From VRUE01 sp963805455 (lineage in GTDB: Bacteria; Actinomycetota; Thermoleophilia; Solirubrobacterales; 70-9), in assembly GCA_963805455.1 (NCBI GenBank), contig CAWDUJ010000003.1, forward strand, positions 186,001 to 250,000: DNA of 64,000 nucleotides, given 5' to 3'. This document shows, one piece after another, positions 1 to 8,280 of this stretch. The translations under genes and the position numbers were made by a program. Each line of letters starts with the position of its first letter. The first letter of the stretch is position 1. The notes beneath the pieces are model-generated. The model searched no databases. It was not told where the DNA came from and saw nothing but the letters and a program-made list of their open reading frames with translations.

Positions 1-664
1 CGCTCCCGTAGAGGATCCTTTCCGCCGGCACGAGGGCGAAGAGGGCAAGGAGGTCGGCCGGCACCAGCCACGCCGTGTCGAAGAACAGGTTCGGGTACTC
101 GGACACGACCTCGGCGAGCCAGGCGAGGTCGGAGATGCCGGCGTGGGCGAGGATGATCGGGCAATCCGGGTATCCCGCGGCCAGCGTCGTCAGCGGCTCG
201 CCGAAGGACCCGACGCCGACTCCGGCATGGATCAGGACCGGCACCCGCGCCTCGGCGGCGACACCGAAGAGCTCCGCAACACCCGGATCGTCGAGGCGAA
301 AGTCCTCGGCCCGCGGGTGCAGCTTGAAGCCGCGGGCACCGGCGGCCAGCGCCGCTGCCGCATCCGCCGCCCCACTGACCCGCGGATCGATGCGGGCGAA
401 CGGAACCAGACGATCGGGATGGAGCCGGCTCTCCTCGATCACCCGCTCGTTCTCCGCCGGGTACCCGGTGTCGACGCAGAGGGGGAAGATCACGGAACGG
501 CCGCCGATCACCTCGAGCTCGCGGACGTGCTCCTCCGCGGTCCGCGACGTCCCGTCGATGTCGACGCCGGTATGGGAGTGGGCGTCGAACGGGCGGATCG
601 CCCCGGCCCCGAGCCGTTCGCGCTCGCCGCGGATGACCGCCTCGACGCTGAGCTCGGAATTCAT
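1..664 (-). CDS. Amidohydrolase family protein (TIM barrel), C-terminus cut by window edge
   Basis: The reading frame opens with ATG at 664-662 and runs off the left edge, so the C-terminus is missing. About 221 residues are visible. An HxH metal-binding motif sits in PFDAHSHTGVDID near residues 24-35. It is followed by a GFKLHPR motif, whose Lys/His are typical of this family, and by the strand motifs VPVLIHAG and CPIILAHAG. These fit the amidohydrolase_2 metal-dependent hydrolases, which include decarboxylases and hydrolases. The substrate cannot be deduced. It lies 21 bases downstream of obg on the same strand and may be its last co-transcribed gene. Confidence 0.85.
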   Translation of the reverse strand, partial: MNSELSVEAVIRGERERLGAGAIRPFDAHSHTGVDIDGTSRTAEEHVRELEVIGGRSVIFPLCVDTGYPAENERVIEESRLHPDRLVPFARIDPRVSGAADAAAALAAGARGFKLHPRAEDFRLDDPGVAELFGVAAEARVPVLIHAGVGVGSFGEPLTTLAAGYPDCPIILAHAGISDLAWLAEVVSEYPNLFFDTAWLVPADLLALFALVPAERILYGS

Positions 665-685
665 CCCGGAGAGACTAGTCGGGCT

Positions 686-1975
686 TCAGGGATGGAGCTC
701 GAACTCGTGCTCACCGACGCGGACGTCGTCACCGGGCTCGAAACCGGCGGCGCGAAGGGCCGCGATCACCCCGATCTCGTTCAGGCGCTGCTCGAGATAG
801 GCGAGCGCCTCTTCGTTTTTGAGGTCGTGGCGCTCGAACAGCAGCTCGACCCCGCGGCCGACGATCCTGAAGCCGCCATCGTCCTCGCGCACGACCGAGT
901 AGCCGCCCTCCCCGGCCGGACGGTAGACACGGTGCTCGGCCTCGAACTCGGCCCCCCCGGCCTCACCCTCGGGGCGGGCGATCGCATCCTCAGGCAGCTC
1001 GGACAAGATCCGTTGGCCGAGCTCGGCGAGGCCCTCGCCGGTGGCCGAGGAGACCGCCATCACCCCGAGCGCGCCCTCACCCGCCCGCTTGCCCCATTCG
1101 GCCAGCGCCGCCTCAACCTCCTCCTCGGTGACGAGGTCGCGCTTGGAGAGGACGATCAGCTCCGGCAGCGCATCGAGCCCGCCGCCGTGTGAGGACAGCT
1201 CGCTGCGGACCGCGGCGTAGTTGGCGATCGAGTCGCCCTCGAGCGGCGCGAGGTCGACCAGGTGGACGAGCATCGCGCAGCGCTCGACGTGGGCGAGGAA
1301 CTCGTGACCGAGGCCGGCGCCCTCAGATGCCCCTTCGATCAGGCCCGGGATGTCGGCCAGGACCGCCTGGCGATCCTCGTTTTCGATCGTCCCCAACACC
1401 GGGTCGATCGTCGTGAACGGGTAGTCGGCAACCTTCGGGTCGGCGCGGGTGAGGCGCCCGAGCAGCGAGGACTTGCCGGCGTTAGGGAGACCGATCAGGC
1501 CCGCGTCTGCGAGCAGCTTCAGCTGCAGCTCGATCCAGTCCTGCTGCCCGGCGGTCCCTCGCTCGGCAAAGCGCGGGGCCTGCCTGGTCGAGGTCGCGAA
1601 GCGGCGGTTTCCGTGCCCCCCGCGTCCGCCGTGGGCGACGATCGCGCGCTGGCCGGGCTCGACGAGGTCGATCCGACTGCCGTCGACCGCCTCCGCCTGG
1701 GTCCCGGCCGGCACCGCGATCTCGCGGTCCTCCCCGCGGGCGCCGTGCCGGTTGGAGCCCTGACCGTGTCCACCGCGTCCCGCCCGGAAGTGCTTGCTCC
1801 CGCGCAGCGAGCCGAGGTCGCGGCGCGAGGGATCGCAGACCAGGATCACGTCACCGCCATGGCCCCCGTCGCCGCCGTCGGGACCGCCCCGCGGGACGTG
1901 GGCCTCGCGGCGGAAGCTGACCGAGCCGTTGCCGCCGGCGCCGGCCTCGACCCAGATCTTCGCGCGATCGTTCAT
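686..1975 (-). CDS. obg: GTPase Obg (CgtA)
   Basis: Essential ribosome-associated GTPase acting in 50S assembly and stress signalling. The 429-residue protein shows the glycine-rich OBG fold (residues 1-155), then a G domain with Walker A GLPNAGKSS at about 162-170, the G2 segment YPFTTIDP, G3 DIPGLIEGA, G4 SKRD and an SSATGEGL G5. A C-terminal OCT-type domain ends in VRVGEHEFELHP. I chose ATG at 1975 because MNDRAKIWVEAG is the conserved family N-terminus. The frame stays open about 590 bases further upstream, but that part runs antisense through the start of the protease. In most bacteria obg follows rplU-rpmA; here it is separated from them by the plus-strand protease, 55 bases from its start. 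Confidence 0.97.
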   Translation of the reverse strand: MNDRAKIWVEAGAGGNGSVSFRREAHVPRGGPDGGDGGHGGDVILVCDPSRRDLGSLRGSKHFRAGRGGHGQGSNRHGARGEDREIAVPAGTQAEAVDGSRIDLVEPGQRAIVAHGGRGGHGNRRFATSTRQAPRFAERGTAGQQDWIELQLKLLADAGLIGLPNAGKSSLLGRLTRADPKVADYPFTTIDPVLGTIENEDRQAVLADIPGLIEGASEGAGLGHEFLAHVERCAMLVHLVDLAPLEGDSIANYAAVRSELSSHGGGLDALPELIVLSKRDLVTEEEVEAALAEWGKRAGEGALGVMAVSSATGEGLAELGQRILSELPEDAIARPEGEAGGAEFEAEHRVYRPAGEGGYSVVREDDGGFRIVGRGVELLFERHDLKNEEALAYLEQRLNEIGVIAALRAAGFEPGDDVRVGEHEFELHP

Positions 1976-2030
1976 CGCGCACAGTCTCTCGATTCGAGCG
2001 CGCGACGCGGAGCTGTGCCACAGTTCGGCC

Positions 2031-4556
2031 GTGATCGCGCTGCGAACTCGGACGGTCACGATCTGCGCCCTGGGGGCGCTGCTGCTGTCGCTGGTGTTCT
2101 CCGCCCAGGCCCGGGCCGGAGAGGGCACCTCCTCACTGGCCAGGGCCCTCGGCCCCGGGGTCGACGTCAACGCCCAGTCCGAGGCCGGCTCCGACATCAC
2201 CTTCATCGGCACCGATCCGGGTACGGCGATCCCGCTCAGGGCCGCCACTCCGCGGGCGGCCGCACTCGAAGCCGGCGACCGTTTCGGGAGCCGATTCGGG
2301 CTCGGCGGCGACGCCGACCTGAGGGTCGCCGGGCTCGAACGCCTCCGCGACGGGCGCTCCGCAGCCCACCTCGAGCAGACGATCGAGGGCATCCCGGTTC
2401 TCGGCGGCGAACTCGCGGTCGGCCTCACCCCCGCCGGCGACATGCTTTCGATCGGGGGCGAGCTCGAGCCCGACAACGGCGTCGACACCACGCCGGCGAT
2501 CAGCGCGGATGCCGCCGCGAGGACGGCGATCGTCGCGGTGGCCAAGAGCACCGGCGTCGCGAGCACCGCGCTGCAGGCGTCGAGCCCGGTCCTCTCGATC
2601 TATGACCCCCGGATCCTCGGAGGCCCGGGGATCGACCTGCCGCGGGCTGTCTGGCGGCTCGAGGTAACCGACGGCGCCGCCCCGGTCACGGTACGCGACC
2701 TCGTCCTCGTCGACGCCGACCTCGGCAACGTCGCCCTCAGCCTCAGCGAGATCGAGGACGCGAAGAACCGGGTCGTCTGCAACGCGGAATCCGAACCCAA
2801 GCTCGTTCCCTGCACGGCACTGGAAGCCGAACTGAAAGAGGGAGACGACCCCACTGCGGCCGCCCCCGCGGCCGCTCTCGCCTACACCCTCACCGGCGAC
2901 CTCTACGACTTCTACAAAGACCACTTCGGCCGCGACAGCATCGACGGCGGCGGGATGCCGCTGATCTCGACCGTCAGCTACTGCGAGGAAGAAGGCTGCC
3001 CGTTCGAAAATGCCTTCTGGGACGGGGAGCAGATGGTCTATGGCGACGGCCTGGTGACCGATGACGTCACCGGCCACGAGCTGACCCACGGGGTCAACGG
3101 CTCCGAGTCGCACCTCTTCTACTACTACCAATCGGGGGCGCTTGACGAGGCGATCGCCGACGTCTTCGGCGAGCTCTTCGACCTCAGCACGCCGAGCTTC
3201 CCGACCGCGGGCGACAAACCCGCAGACCGCTGGAAAATCGGCGAGGACTCGAGCATCGGCACGATCAGAGACATGTCCGATCCGCCCAAATTCGGACAGC
3301 CGGACAGAACGGGGTCCGGAGAATGGTTCTACGAACCCGACGCCGACCTTGCAAGCAGCGACAACGGCGGCGTCCACGAGAACAGCGGCGTCGGCAGCAA
3401 GGCCGCGTTCCTGATCACCGACGGGGCGAGCTTCAACGGCCGGACGATCAGCGGGCTGGGAATCGAGAAGGCGCTCCAGATCCACTACGACGCCATCACC
3501 AACCTGCTGACCTCGGCGAGCGACTATCAGGACTATGGCAACGCCCTCCGCCAGGCCTGCTCCGACCTGGTCGGCGAGCACGAAATCACCGCAACCGACT
3601 GCGAACAGGTCGAAAAGACCGTGCAGGCGACCGAAATGGAAACGCCGCCGCCGTCAGCGGCGCCGACCCGGGCGAGCGCCTGCGCCGGCGGGCAGACGCC
3701 GGACCTCACGTTCTCCGACGACCTCGAGGACCCCGGCAGCGGCAACTGGGCGGCGGGGTCGCTCCTGTTCGGACACCCCAACGTCTTCTTCTACCCGCAG
3801 GTGCCGAATACGGCCGGACTTGACGCGACCTATGCCAGTAGCGGGACTACGAACATCTGGGGCGTCGACGCGGGCTCGGTGACGGACTCCGCGATCGCGA
3901 TGACGAAAAGCGTCACCGTCCCGAGCGGCGGATTCATGCGGTTCGCCCACGCGCACAGCTTCGAGTCCGGCGAAGGCAACAGCTACGACGGCGGCGTGAT
4001 CGAATACAGCACCGACGGCGGCGCTCACTGGACCGACGCGGGGAGCCTGATCGAGGCCGGCGACCACTACGGGGGCCCGATCTTCACCGGCGCCGGCAAC
4101 CCGCTGAGCGGCAGGCCCGCGTTCGTCGGCGAGAGCACCGGCTACGGCTCGACCCGGCTGAATCTCTCCTCCCTCGCCGGCAGGCAGATCAGGTTCCGCT
4201 TCCGGATCGGCACCGACGAAGCGCAGAAAGACTACGGCTGGTTCATCGACGACATCGAGATCTACAGCTGCGGAGGGGGCGGATCCACTCCCCCGCCTCC
4301 GCCTCCCCCTCCTCCCCCGCCGCCGCAGGGCGAAACCGCGAGCGCGGCTCCCGGGCCGTCGCAGGCCCCGGCCGGAGACGACGGCTGCGCCACCGCCCGC
4401 GCTGCCCTTTTCAGGGCGCAGGCGAAGCTGAGGAGGGCGCGGCGGCACCTGCAGACCCTGAGAGCGCCGAGCGGCGGGGCCCGCAGGGCGATCCGCAGGG
4501 ACGTGGCCGCCGTGAGGAAGAAGCGCCGCGCCGCGCGCCGCGCCTGCGCGACCTAG
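2031..4556 (+). CDS. Secreted M4 (thermolysin-type) metalloprotease with Pro-rich linker and basic C-terminal helix
   Basis: Exported zinc protease of 841 residues. A GTG start at 2031 gives an Arg-containing N-terminus, a hydrophobic segment and an AQARA signal-peptidase site, so I prefer it to starts further upstream inside obg. The propeptide (FTP/PepSY-like) covers roughly 40-290. The catalytic domain has HELTH at 349-353 and the third zinc ligand in GALDEAIAD at Glu373, the 20-residue spacing seen in thermolysin. His449 in GGVHENSG matches the transition-state histidine. Residues about 560-745 form a MAM/immune-inhibitor-A-like beta domain ending YGWFIDDIEIYSC. A polyproline stretch (about 753-765) links to a C-terminal Arg/Lys-rich helix (about 795-841) that may bind the cell wall. 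It is divergent from obg and convergent with rpmA, 6 bases apart. Confidence 0.93.
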   Translation: MIALRTRTVTICALGALLLSLVFSAQARAGEGTSSLARALGPGVDVNAQSEAGSDITFIGTDPGTAIPLRAATPRAAALEAGDRFGSRFGLGGDADLRVAGLERLRDGRSAAHLEQTIEGIPVLGGELAVGLTPAGDMLSIGGELEPDNGVDTTPAISADAAARTAIVAVAKSTGVASTALQASSPVLSIYDPRILGGPGIDLPRAVWRLEVTDGAAPVTVRDLVLVDADLGNVALSLSEIEDAKNRVVCNAESEPKLVPCTALEAELKEGDDPTAAAPAAALAYTLTGDLYDFYKDHFGRDSIDGGGMPLISTVSYCEEEGCPFENAFWDGEQMVYGDGLVTDDVTGHELTHGVNGSESHLFYYYQSGALDEAIADVFGELFDLSTPSFPTAGDKPADRWKIGEDSSIGTIRDMSDPPKFGQPDRTGSGEWFYEPDADLASSDNGGVHENSGVGSKAAFLITDGASFNGRTISGLGIEKALQIHYDAITNLLTSASDYQDYGNALRQACSDLVGEHEITATDCEQVEKTVQATEMETPPPSAAPTRASACAGGQTPDLTFSDDLEDPGSGNWAAGSLLFGHPNVFFYPQVPNTAGLDATYASSGTTNIWGVDAGSVTDSAIAMTKSVTVPSGGFMRFAHAHSFESGEGNSYDGGVIEYSTDGGAHWTDAGSLIEAGDHYGGPIFTGAGNPLSGRPAFVGESTGYGSTRLNLSSLAGRQIRFRFRIGTDEAQKDYGWFIDDIEIYSCGGGGSTPPPPPPPPPPPPQGETASAAPGPSQAPAGDDGCATARAALFRAQAKLRRARRHLQTLRAPSGGARRAIRRDVAAVRKKRRAARRACAT

Positions 4557-4562
4557 AAGCGG

Positions 4563-4814
4563 CTAGTCCTGCAGGACCGAGATCGTGCGGCCGCGACGCG
4601 AGGGCCGGAACTCGACCTTGCCCTCGCGGGTCGCGAAGATGGTGTGGTCGCGGCCAAGGCCCGTCCCCTCGCCGGGGCGGAAGCGCGTGCCGCGCTGGCG
4701 GACGATGATCTCGCCGCCGCTGACCCGCTGGCCGGCGAAGACCTTGACCCCGAGCATGTTGGGGTTCGATTCGCGGCCGTTGCGGCTTGAGCCAAGTCCT
4801 TTCTTATGAGCCAT
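4563..4814 (-). CDS. rpmA: 50S ribosomal protein L27
   Basis: 83-residue L27 with the conserved N-terminus MAHKKGLGSSRNGRESN and the core GVKVFAGQRVSGGEIIVRQRG. L27 reaches toward the peptidyl-transferase centre. It begins directly with MAHKKG, without the cleavable Firmicutes-type leader. Its start lies inside the end of rplU (11-base overlap), so translation is probably coupled. The downstream neighbour on this strand would normally be obg, but a plus-strand protease gene intervenes. Confidence 0.98.
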   Translation of the reverse strand: MAHKKGLGSSRNGRESNPNMLGVKVFAGQRVSGGEIIVRQRGTRFRPGEGTGLGRDHTIFATREGKVEFRPSRRGRTISVLQD

Positions 4815-5193
4815 CGTCAGCGTCCTTTTTAGCAGCCGGTTTTTTCGCGGCTTTGGGTTTTTTCTCGGCCGGTTTCCTGGTCATCAGTTTCAACTCGGTG
4901 ACCTCGAGCCGGGTCAGCTCCGAGCGATGGCCGGCGCGCCTGCGGTAGCCCTTCTTCGGCTTGTATTTGAAGACCTTGATCTTCGGGCCGCGCAGGTGCT
5001 CGGCGACGGTCGCCTCGACCTTCACCTTCTCGAGCTCCTTCGGCTCGGCAATGATCTTCTCGTCGCGGAACAGGACCGGGCGCAGGGCGACCTTCTCACC
5101 CTGCGCGGCGCTGAGGCGGTCGACGAGCACGGATGTGCCCTTCTCGACCCGATACTGCTTGCCACCGCTCTCTATGACCGCGTACGTGCTCAT
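4804..5193 (-). CDS. rplU: 50S ribosomal protein L21 with basic C-terminal extension
   Basis: 129 residues. The first ~100 are canonical L21: MSTYAVIESGGKQYRVEKG, then the signature FKYKPKKGYRRRAGHRSEL near the end of the fold. The last ~25 residues (TRKPAEKKPKAAKKPAAKK and an acidic end) are a lysine/alanine-rich tail seen in many actinobacterial L21 proteins. AAGGA lies a few bases before the ATG. Located between rng and rpmA, in the standard order. Confidence 0.97.
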   Translation of the reverse strand: MSTYAVIESGGKQYRVEKGTSVLVDRLSAAQGEKVALRPVLFRDEKIIAEPKELEKVKVEATVAEHLRGPKIKVFKYKPKKGYRRRAGHRSELTRLEVTELKLMTRKPAEKKPKAAKKPAAKKDADDGS

Positions 5194-5219
5194 CTTTCCT
5201 TGCCGCTCGGGGTGGAGCG

Positions 5220-7031
5220 CTACCGACCCTGACCGCTTCCGCGACCACGACGGCTACTGCGCGAGGCGGAGGATTCTAGACGGTGGGAGTCGCCTCCGTC
5301 GCCTCCAGCCCCGTTCGATTGGCCGGCGGCCTCCGGCATCGAGGCGACCGCCGCCGAGCGCTCGACCTCCTCGATCCGGACCAGCTTGCGCTCGCCGACG
5401 AACCGCCCCCCGCCGCTGACGCTGATGATGTAGGAGTCGATCCTGGCGATCGCGTCGTCCGCGTTGTACATGTGCGGCTCCTCGATCTTGACCAGGACCT
5501 CCTCGCCGACCTTGAACGGCAGCGCCCGCTCCTCGATCTCGGCGATCGTGCCCGACTCAACCAATTTGAAGGTGTCGATCGGGAGCGCGTCACCGCCCTC
5601 GAAGTGGAACTGCTTGCCGGTCTCCTCCTCGAGCTCGACGAGGCCGCTGTCGCGGCCCATCAGCTCGGCGGCGACTTTCGGATTGACCCGGAGCAGGAAC
5701 GCCTCCCCGTCCTCGGCCCCAATCTCCCGCATCTTCCGCAGGCCGTCGAGGGCGACGGTCTCGGCCGAGAGCACGACCCCCTCGCCGTGGCAGGTTGGGC
5801 AGGGAGCCGTGAGGATCTCGCGCACCCCGTCGGTGATGTTCTGCCTGGTCATCTCGACCAGCCCAAGCGGTGAGACCTCGACGACGTAGCTCTTCGACTT
5901 GTCGGCGTCGAGCGCTTTGCGCAGCGTTTTCAGCACTTTGTCGCGGTTTTTCGCCCGCGCCATGTCGATGAAATCGATCACGATGATGCCGCCGATATCG
6001 CGCAGCCGCAACTGCCTGACCGCCTCCTCGGCGGCCTCGGTATTGACCCTGGTGATCGTCTCCTCGAGCCCCCCTTTGCCGCGGCCGGTGAAGCTGCCGC
6101 TGTTGACGTCGATCACCGTCAGTGCCTCGGTGTAGTCGATGATCAGGTAGCCGCCCGAGGGCAGGTCGACGCGCCGGTCGAGGGTCGACTCGATCTCCTT
6201 GTCGACACCCCATTTCTCCAGCAGCGGCTTCTTGCCCTCGTACAGCTCGACCTTCTCGACCAGCTCCGGCGCGGTGCGCTGGAAGAAGCTGGTGACCCGT
6301 TCGAACTGCTTCTGGGAGTCGATGATCGCCGTCTCGAAGTCGATCAGGAAGACATCGCGGAGAACCCTGACCGGGAGATCGGCCTCCTGGAAGACGAGGC
6401 CGGGGGCCTTCGTCTGCTCGGTCCGTCGCTGCAGCACCTCGTTCAGTTTGTGGAGGTACCCGATCTCCCGAACGAAGTCGGATTTCTTCGCCCCGTGGGC
6501 GGCGGTGCGGACGATCAGCCCGCCCGGCCCCTTGTAGGTGCGATCGACCATCCGCCGCAGCCGGTCGCGCTCGGATTCGCTCAGCCGGCGGCTGACGCCG
6601 ACGCCGCCGCCCTGCGGCGCGTAGACGAGGTAGCGGCCGGCGATCGAGACGTTCATCGAGAGCCGAGCGCCCTTCGACTTCAGGGGGTCCTTGACGACCT
6701 GCACGAGGATCTCCTGGCCGGATTTGAGCAGCTCGCTGATCCGTTTGCCGCTCCCGCGACCGCGTTTCGGCGCCTGCTCCCCATTCGGGAGGACGATCTC
6801 GTCGACGTGGAGGAACCCGTTGCGCTCGAGGCCGATGTCGACGAAGGCGGCCTCCATGCCCGGCAGGACGTTGTCGACCTTGCCTTTGTAGATGTTGCCG
6901 ACGATCGACCGCCGGCCGCGGCGCTCTATGTAGAGCTCCGCCACGTCGCGTTTGCCGCCTTTGGTCTTCGACTCGAGGACGGCGACACGTGTCTCGCCAC
7001 GATCGGCGGACACCAGAATTGTTTTTTTCAT
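5220..7031 (-). CDS. rng: Rne/Rng family ribonuclease (RNase E/G)
   Basis: Endoribonuclease for mRNA decay and rRNA/tRNA processing, 603 residues. After MKKTILVSADRGETRVAVLE comes the S1 domain (GNIYKGKVDNVLPGMEAAFVDIG). The catalytic DNase I-like part contains LTVIDVNSG and IIVIDFIDM, carrying the two metal-binding aspartates. The zinc-link CPTCHGEG is present near residue 418. A TRAM/KH-like C-terminal part and a disordered tail end it. The length and the lack of long flanking scaffolds place it nearer RNase G or a short actinobacterial RNase E. It is 26 bases upstream of rplU, as in many actinobacteria. Confidence 0.94.
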   Translation of the reverse strand: MKKTILVSADRGETRVAVLESKTKGGKRDVAELYIERRGRRSIVGNIYKGKVDNVLPGMEAAFVDIGLERNGFLHVDEIVLPNGEQAPKRGRGSGKRISELLKSGQEILVQVVKDPLKSKGARLSMNVSIAGRYLVYAPQGGGVGVSRRLSESERDRLRRMVDRTYKGPGGLIVRTAAHGAKKSDFVREIGYLHKLNEVLQRRTEQTKAPGLVFQEADLPVRVLRDVFLIDFETAIIDSQKQFERVTSFFQRTAPELVEKVELYEGKKPLLEKWGVDKEIESTLDRRVDLPSGGYLIIDYTEALTVIDVNSGSFTGRGKGGLEETITRVNTEAAEEAVRQLRLRDIGGIIVIDFIDMARAKNRDKVLKTLRKALDADKSKSYVVEVSPLGLVEMTRQNITDGVREILTAPCPTCHGEGVVLSAETVALDGLRKMREIGAEDGEAFLLRVNPKVAAELMGRDSGLVELEEETGKQFHFEGGDALPIDTFKLVESGTIAEIEERALPFKVGEEVLVKIEEPHMYNADDAIARIDSYIISVSGGGRFVGERKLVRIEEVERSAAVASMPEAAGQSNGAGGDGGDSHRLESSASRSSRRGRGSGQGR

Positions 7032-7080
7032 TCGTTAGCTCAGTTCAGATAGGTACGCATCGCCGGGGGTCCCATTCGGG

Positions 7081-8280
7081 TCACCAGGCGAACCTGCCTT
7101 TCTGACTGAGGCGCGCTTGCACGTGAATGCTCTGAAGCACTCCCACCGCGAGAAAAGTCGCGACCACGGAGGAACCCCCGTAGCTCAATAGTGGCAGGGG
7201 GATGCCCGTGATCGGCATGATCCCGAGATTCATCCCCACATTGACGAAGACCTGAAACAGAAGCATGGCGGCGATTCCGCCGGCCACGAGGATTCCGTAC
7301 GAGTTCTTCGAGAGTGTCACGATCCGCAGCGCCCGCCAGATCAGCAGGGCGTATAGGGATAGGACCAACGCGGCGCCTGCAAACCCGTAGCGCTCACCGA
7401 TCACCGCAAAGATGAAGTCGGTGTGCCGCTCGGGAACGAAGTCGAGCCGCGTCTGTGTTGCGCTGTCGCCGCGGCCGGTCTCCTGACCGGATCCGATGGC
7501 GATTCGCGCCTGATTCTGTTGGTAGCCGGCATCGCTGGGGTCCTGGCTGGGGTTGACGAATGACGTCAACCTCTCCCGCTGATACCCCTTCAGGATCGGC
7601 ACCCCGACTGCGGGGGCGGCGAAGAGGACGATTGCGATGAGTGCGGCCAGACCGCCGGTGATCGCCGCGAGGTGCGTCCAACGGACGCCCCCCACGTACA
7701 TCACGGCGAGGGTGATAGCCCCGAACACCAATGAGGTGCCGAGGTCCGGCTGCAGGAAGACAAGTGCAGCCGGAGCGAGGCCGAGGCAGAGGTAGCGCAC
7801 TGTGCGCCCCCACGGCGAGCCCCGCCGGGCGCCATCGATCACGAACCCGGCAAGCGCTAGCACGAGCAGGAGCTTGCCGAGCTCCGATGGCTGGAAACTG
7901 AAGAAGGGAAGGTCGAAAGAGCGGCGTGAGCCGCGGGCGGCGAAGCCGAAGACGAGGACGAGCGAGACGCTCGCGCAGAGCAGGGTGTAGATGCCGACCC
8001 GGAGCTCGCGGAACCGCGAGTAGTCGATGCGGGAGAGCAGGTACATCCCGACCACGCCGATGATCGCGTAGAGCGTCTGGCGGTCGGTGTAGTAGCCGGG
8101 GCTGCCGGGCACGTCCTGGGCGGTCGCATGATCGAGGGTGTATATCGAGACCAGAGCCAGCGCCACGGCCGAGAAGCCGAGGGCGGCGTCCATGTAGGGC
8201 AGGCCGAGGCGCTCGGCGATGCCGGGCCGGACCGTGAACGGCTCGGGGCGGGTGCGGCGGGCGCGGGTCGCATACATCAC
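7081..8280 (-). CDS. rodA: Rod-shape-determining SEDS glycosyltransferase RodA
   Basis: 399-residue polytopic protein with about ten membrane segments. SEDS (FtsW/RodA) proteins polymerise peptidoglycan glycan strands from lipid II. Family motifs are visible: FQPSELGKLLLVLALA, QPDLGTSLVFGAI, the extracytoplasmic PERHTDFIFAVIGERYGF and GIPLPLLSYGGSS. The first ~28 residues are basic and cytoplasmic. Its ATG overlaps the mrdA stop by four bases, placing the transglycosylase directly after its cognate class B PBP. Confidence 0.95.
   Translation of the reverse strand: MMYATRARRTRPEPFTVRPGIAERLGLPYMDAALGFSAVALALVSIYTLDHATAQDVPGSPGYYTDRQTLYAIIGVVGMYLLSRIDYSRFRELRVGIYTLLCASVSLVLVFGFAARGSRRSFDLPFFSFQPSELGKLLLVLALAGFVIDGARRGSPWGRTVRYLCLGLAPAALVFLQPDLGTSLVFGAITLAVMYVGGVRWTHLAAITGGLAALIAIVLFAAPAVGVPILKGYQRERLTSFVNPSQDPSDAGYQQNQARIAIGSGQETGRGDSATQTRLDFVPERHTDFIFAVIGERYGFAGAALVLSLYALLIWRALRIVTLSKNSYGILVAGGIAAMLLFQVFVNVGMNLGIMPITGIPLPLLSYGGSSVVATFLAVGVLQSIHVQARLSQKGRFAW

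Noticed and set aside
1976..2566. Long N-terminal extension of Obg (open frame back to 2566)
   Set aside because: It is antisense to the protease signal peptide and propeptide, has no homology, and the conserved Obg N-terminus starts at 1975.
2133..3581. Long open frame opposite the M4 protease
   Set aside because: Composition-driven shadow in high-GC DNA; the plus strand carries the zinc-protease motifs.
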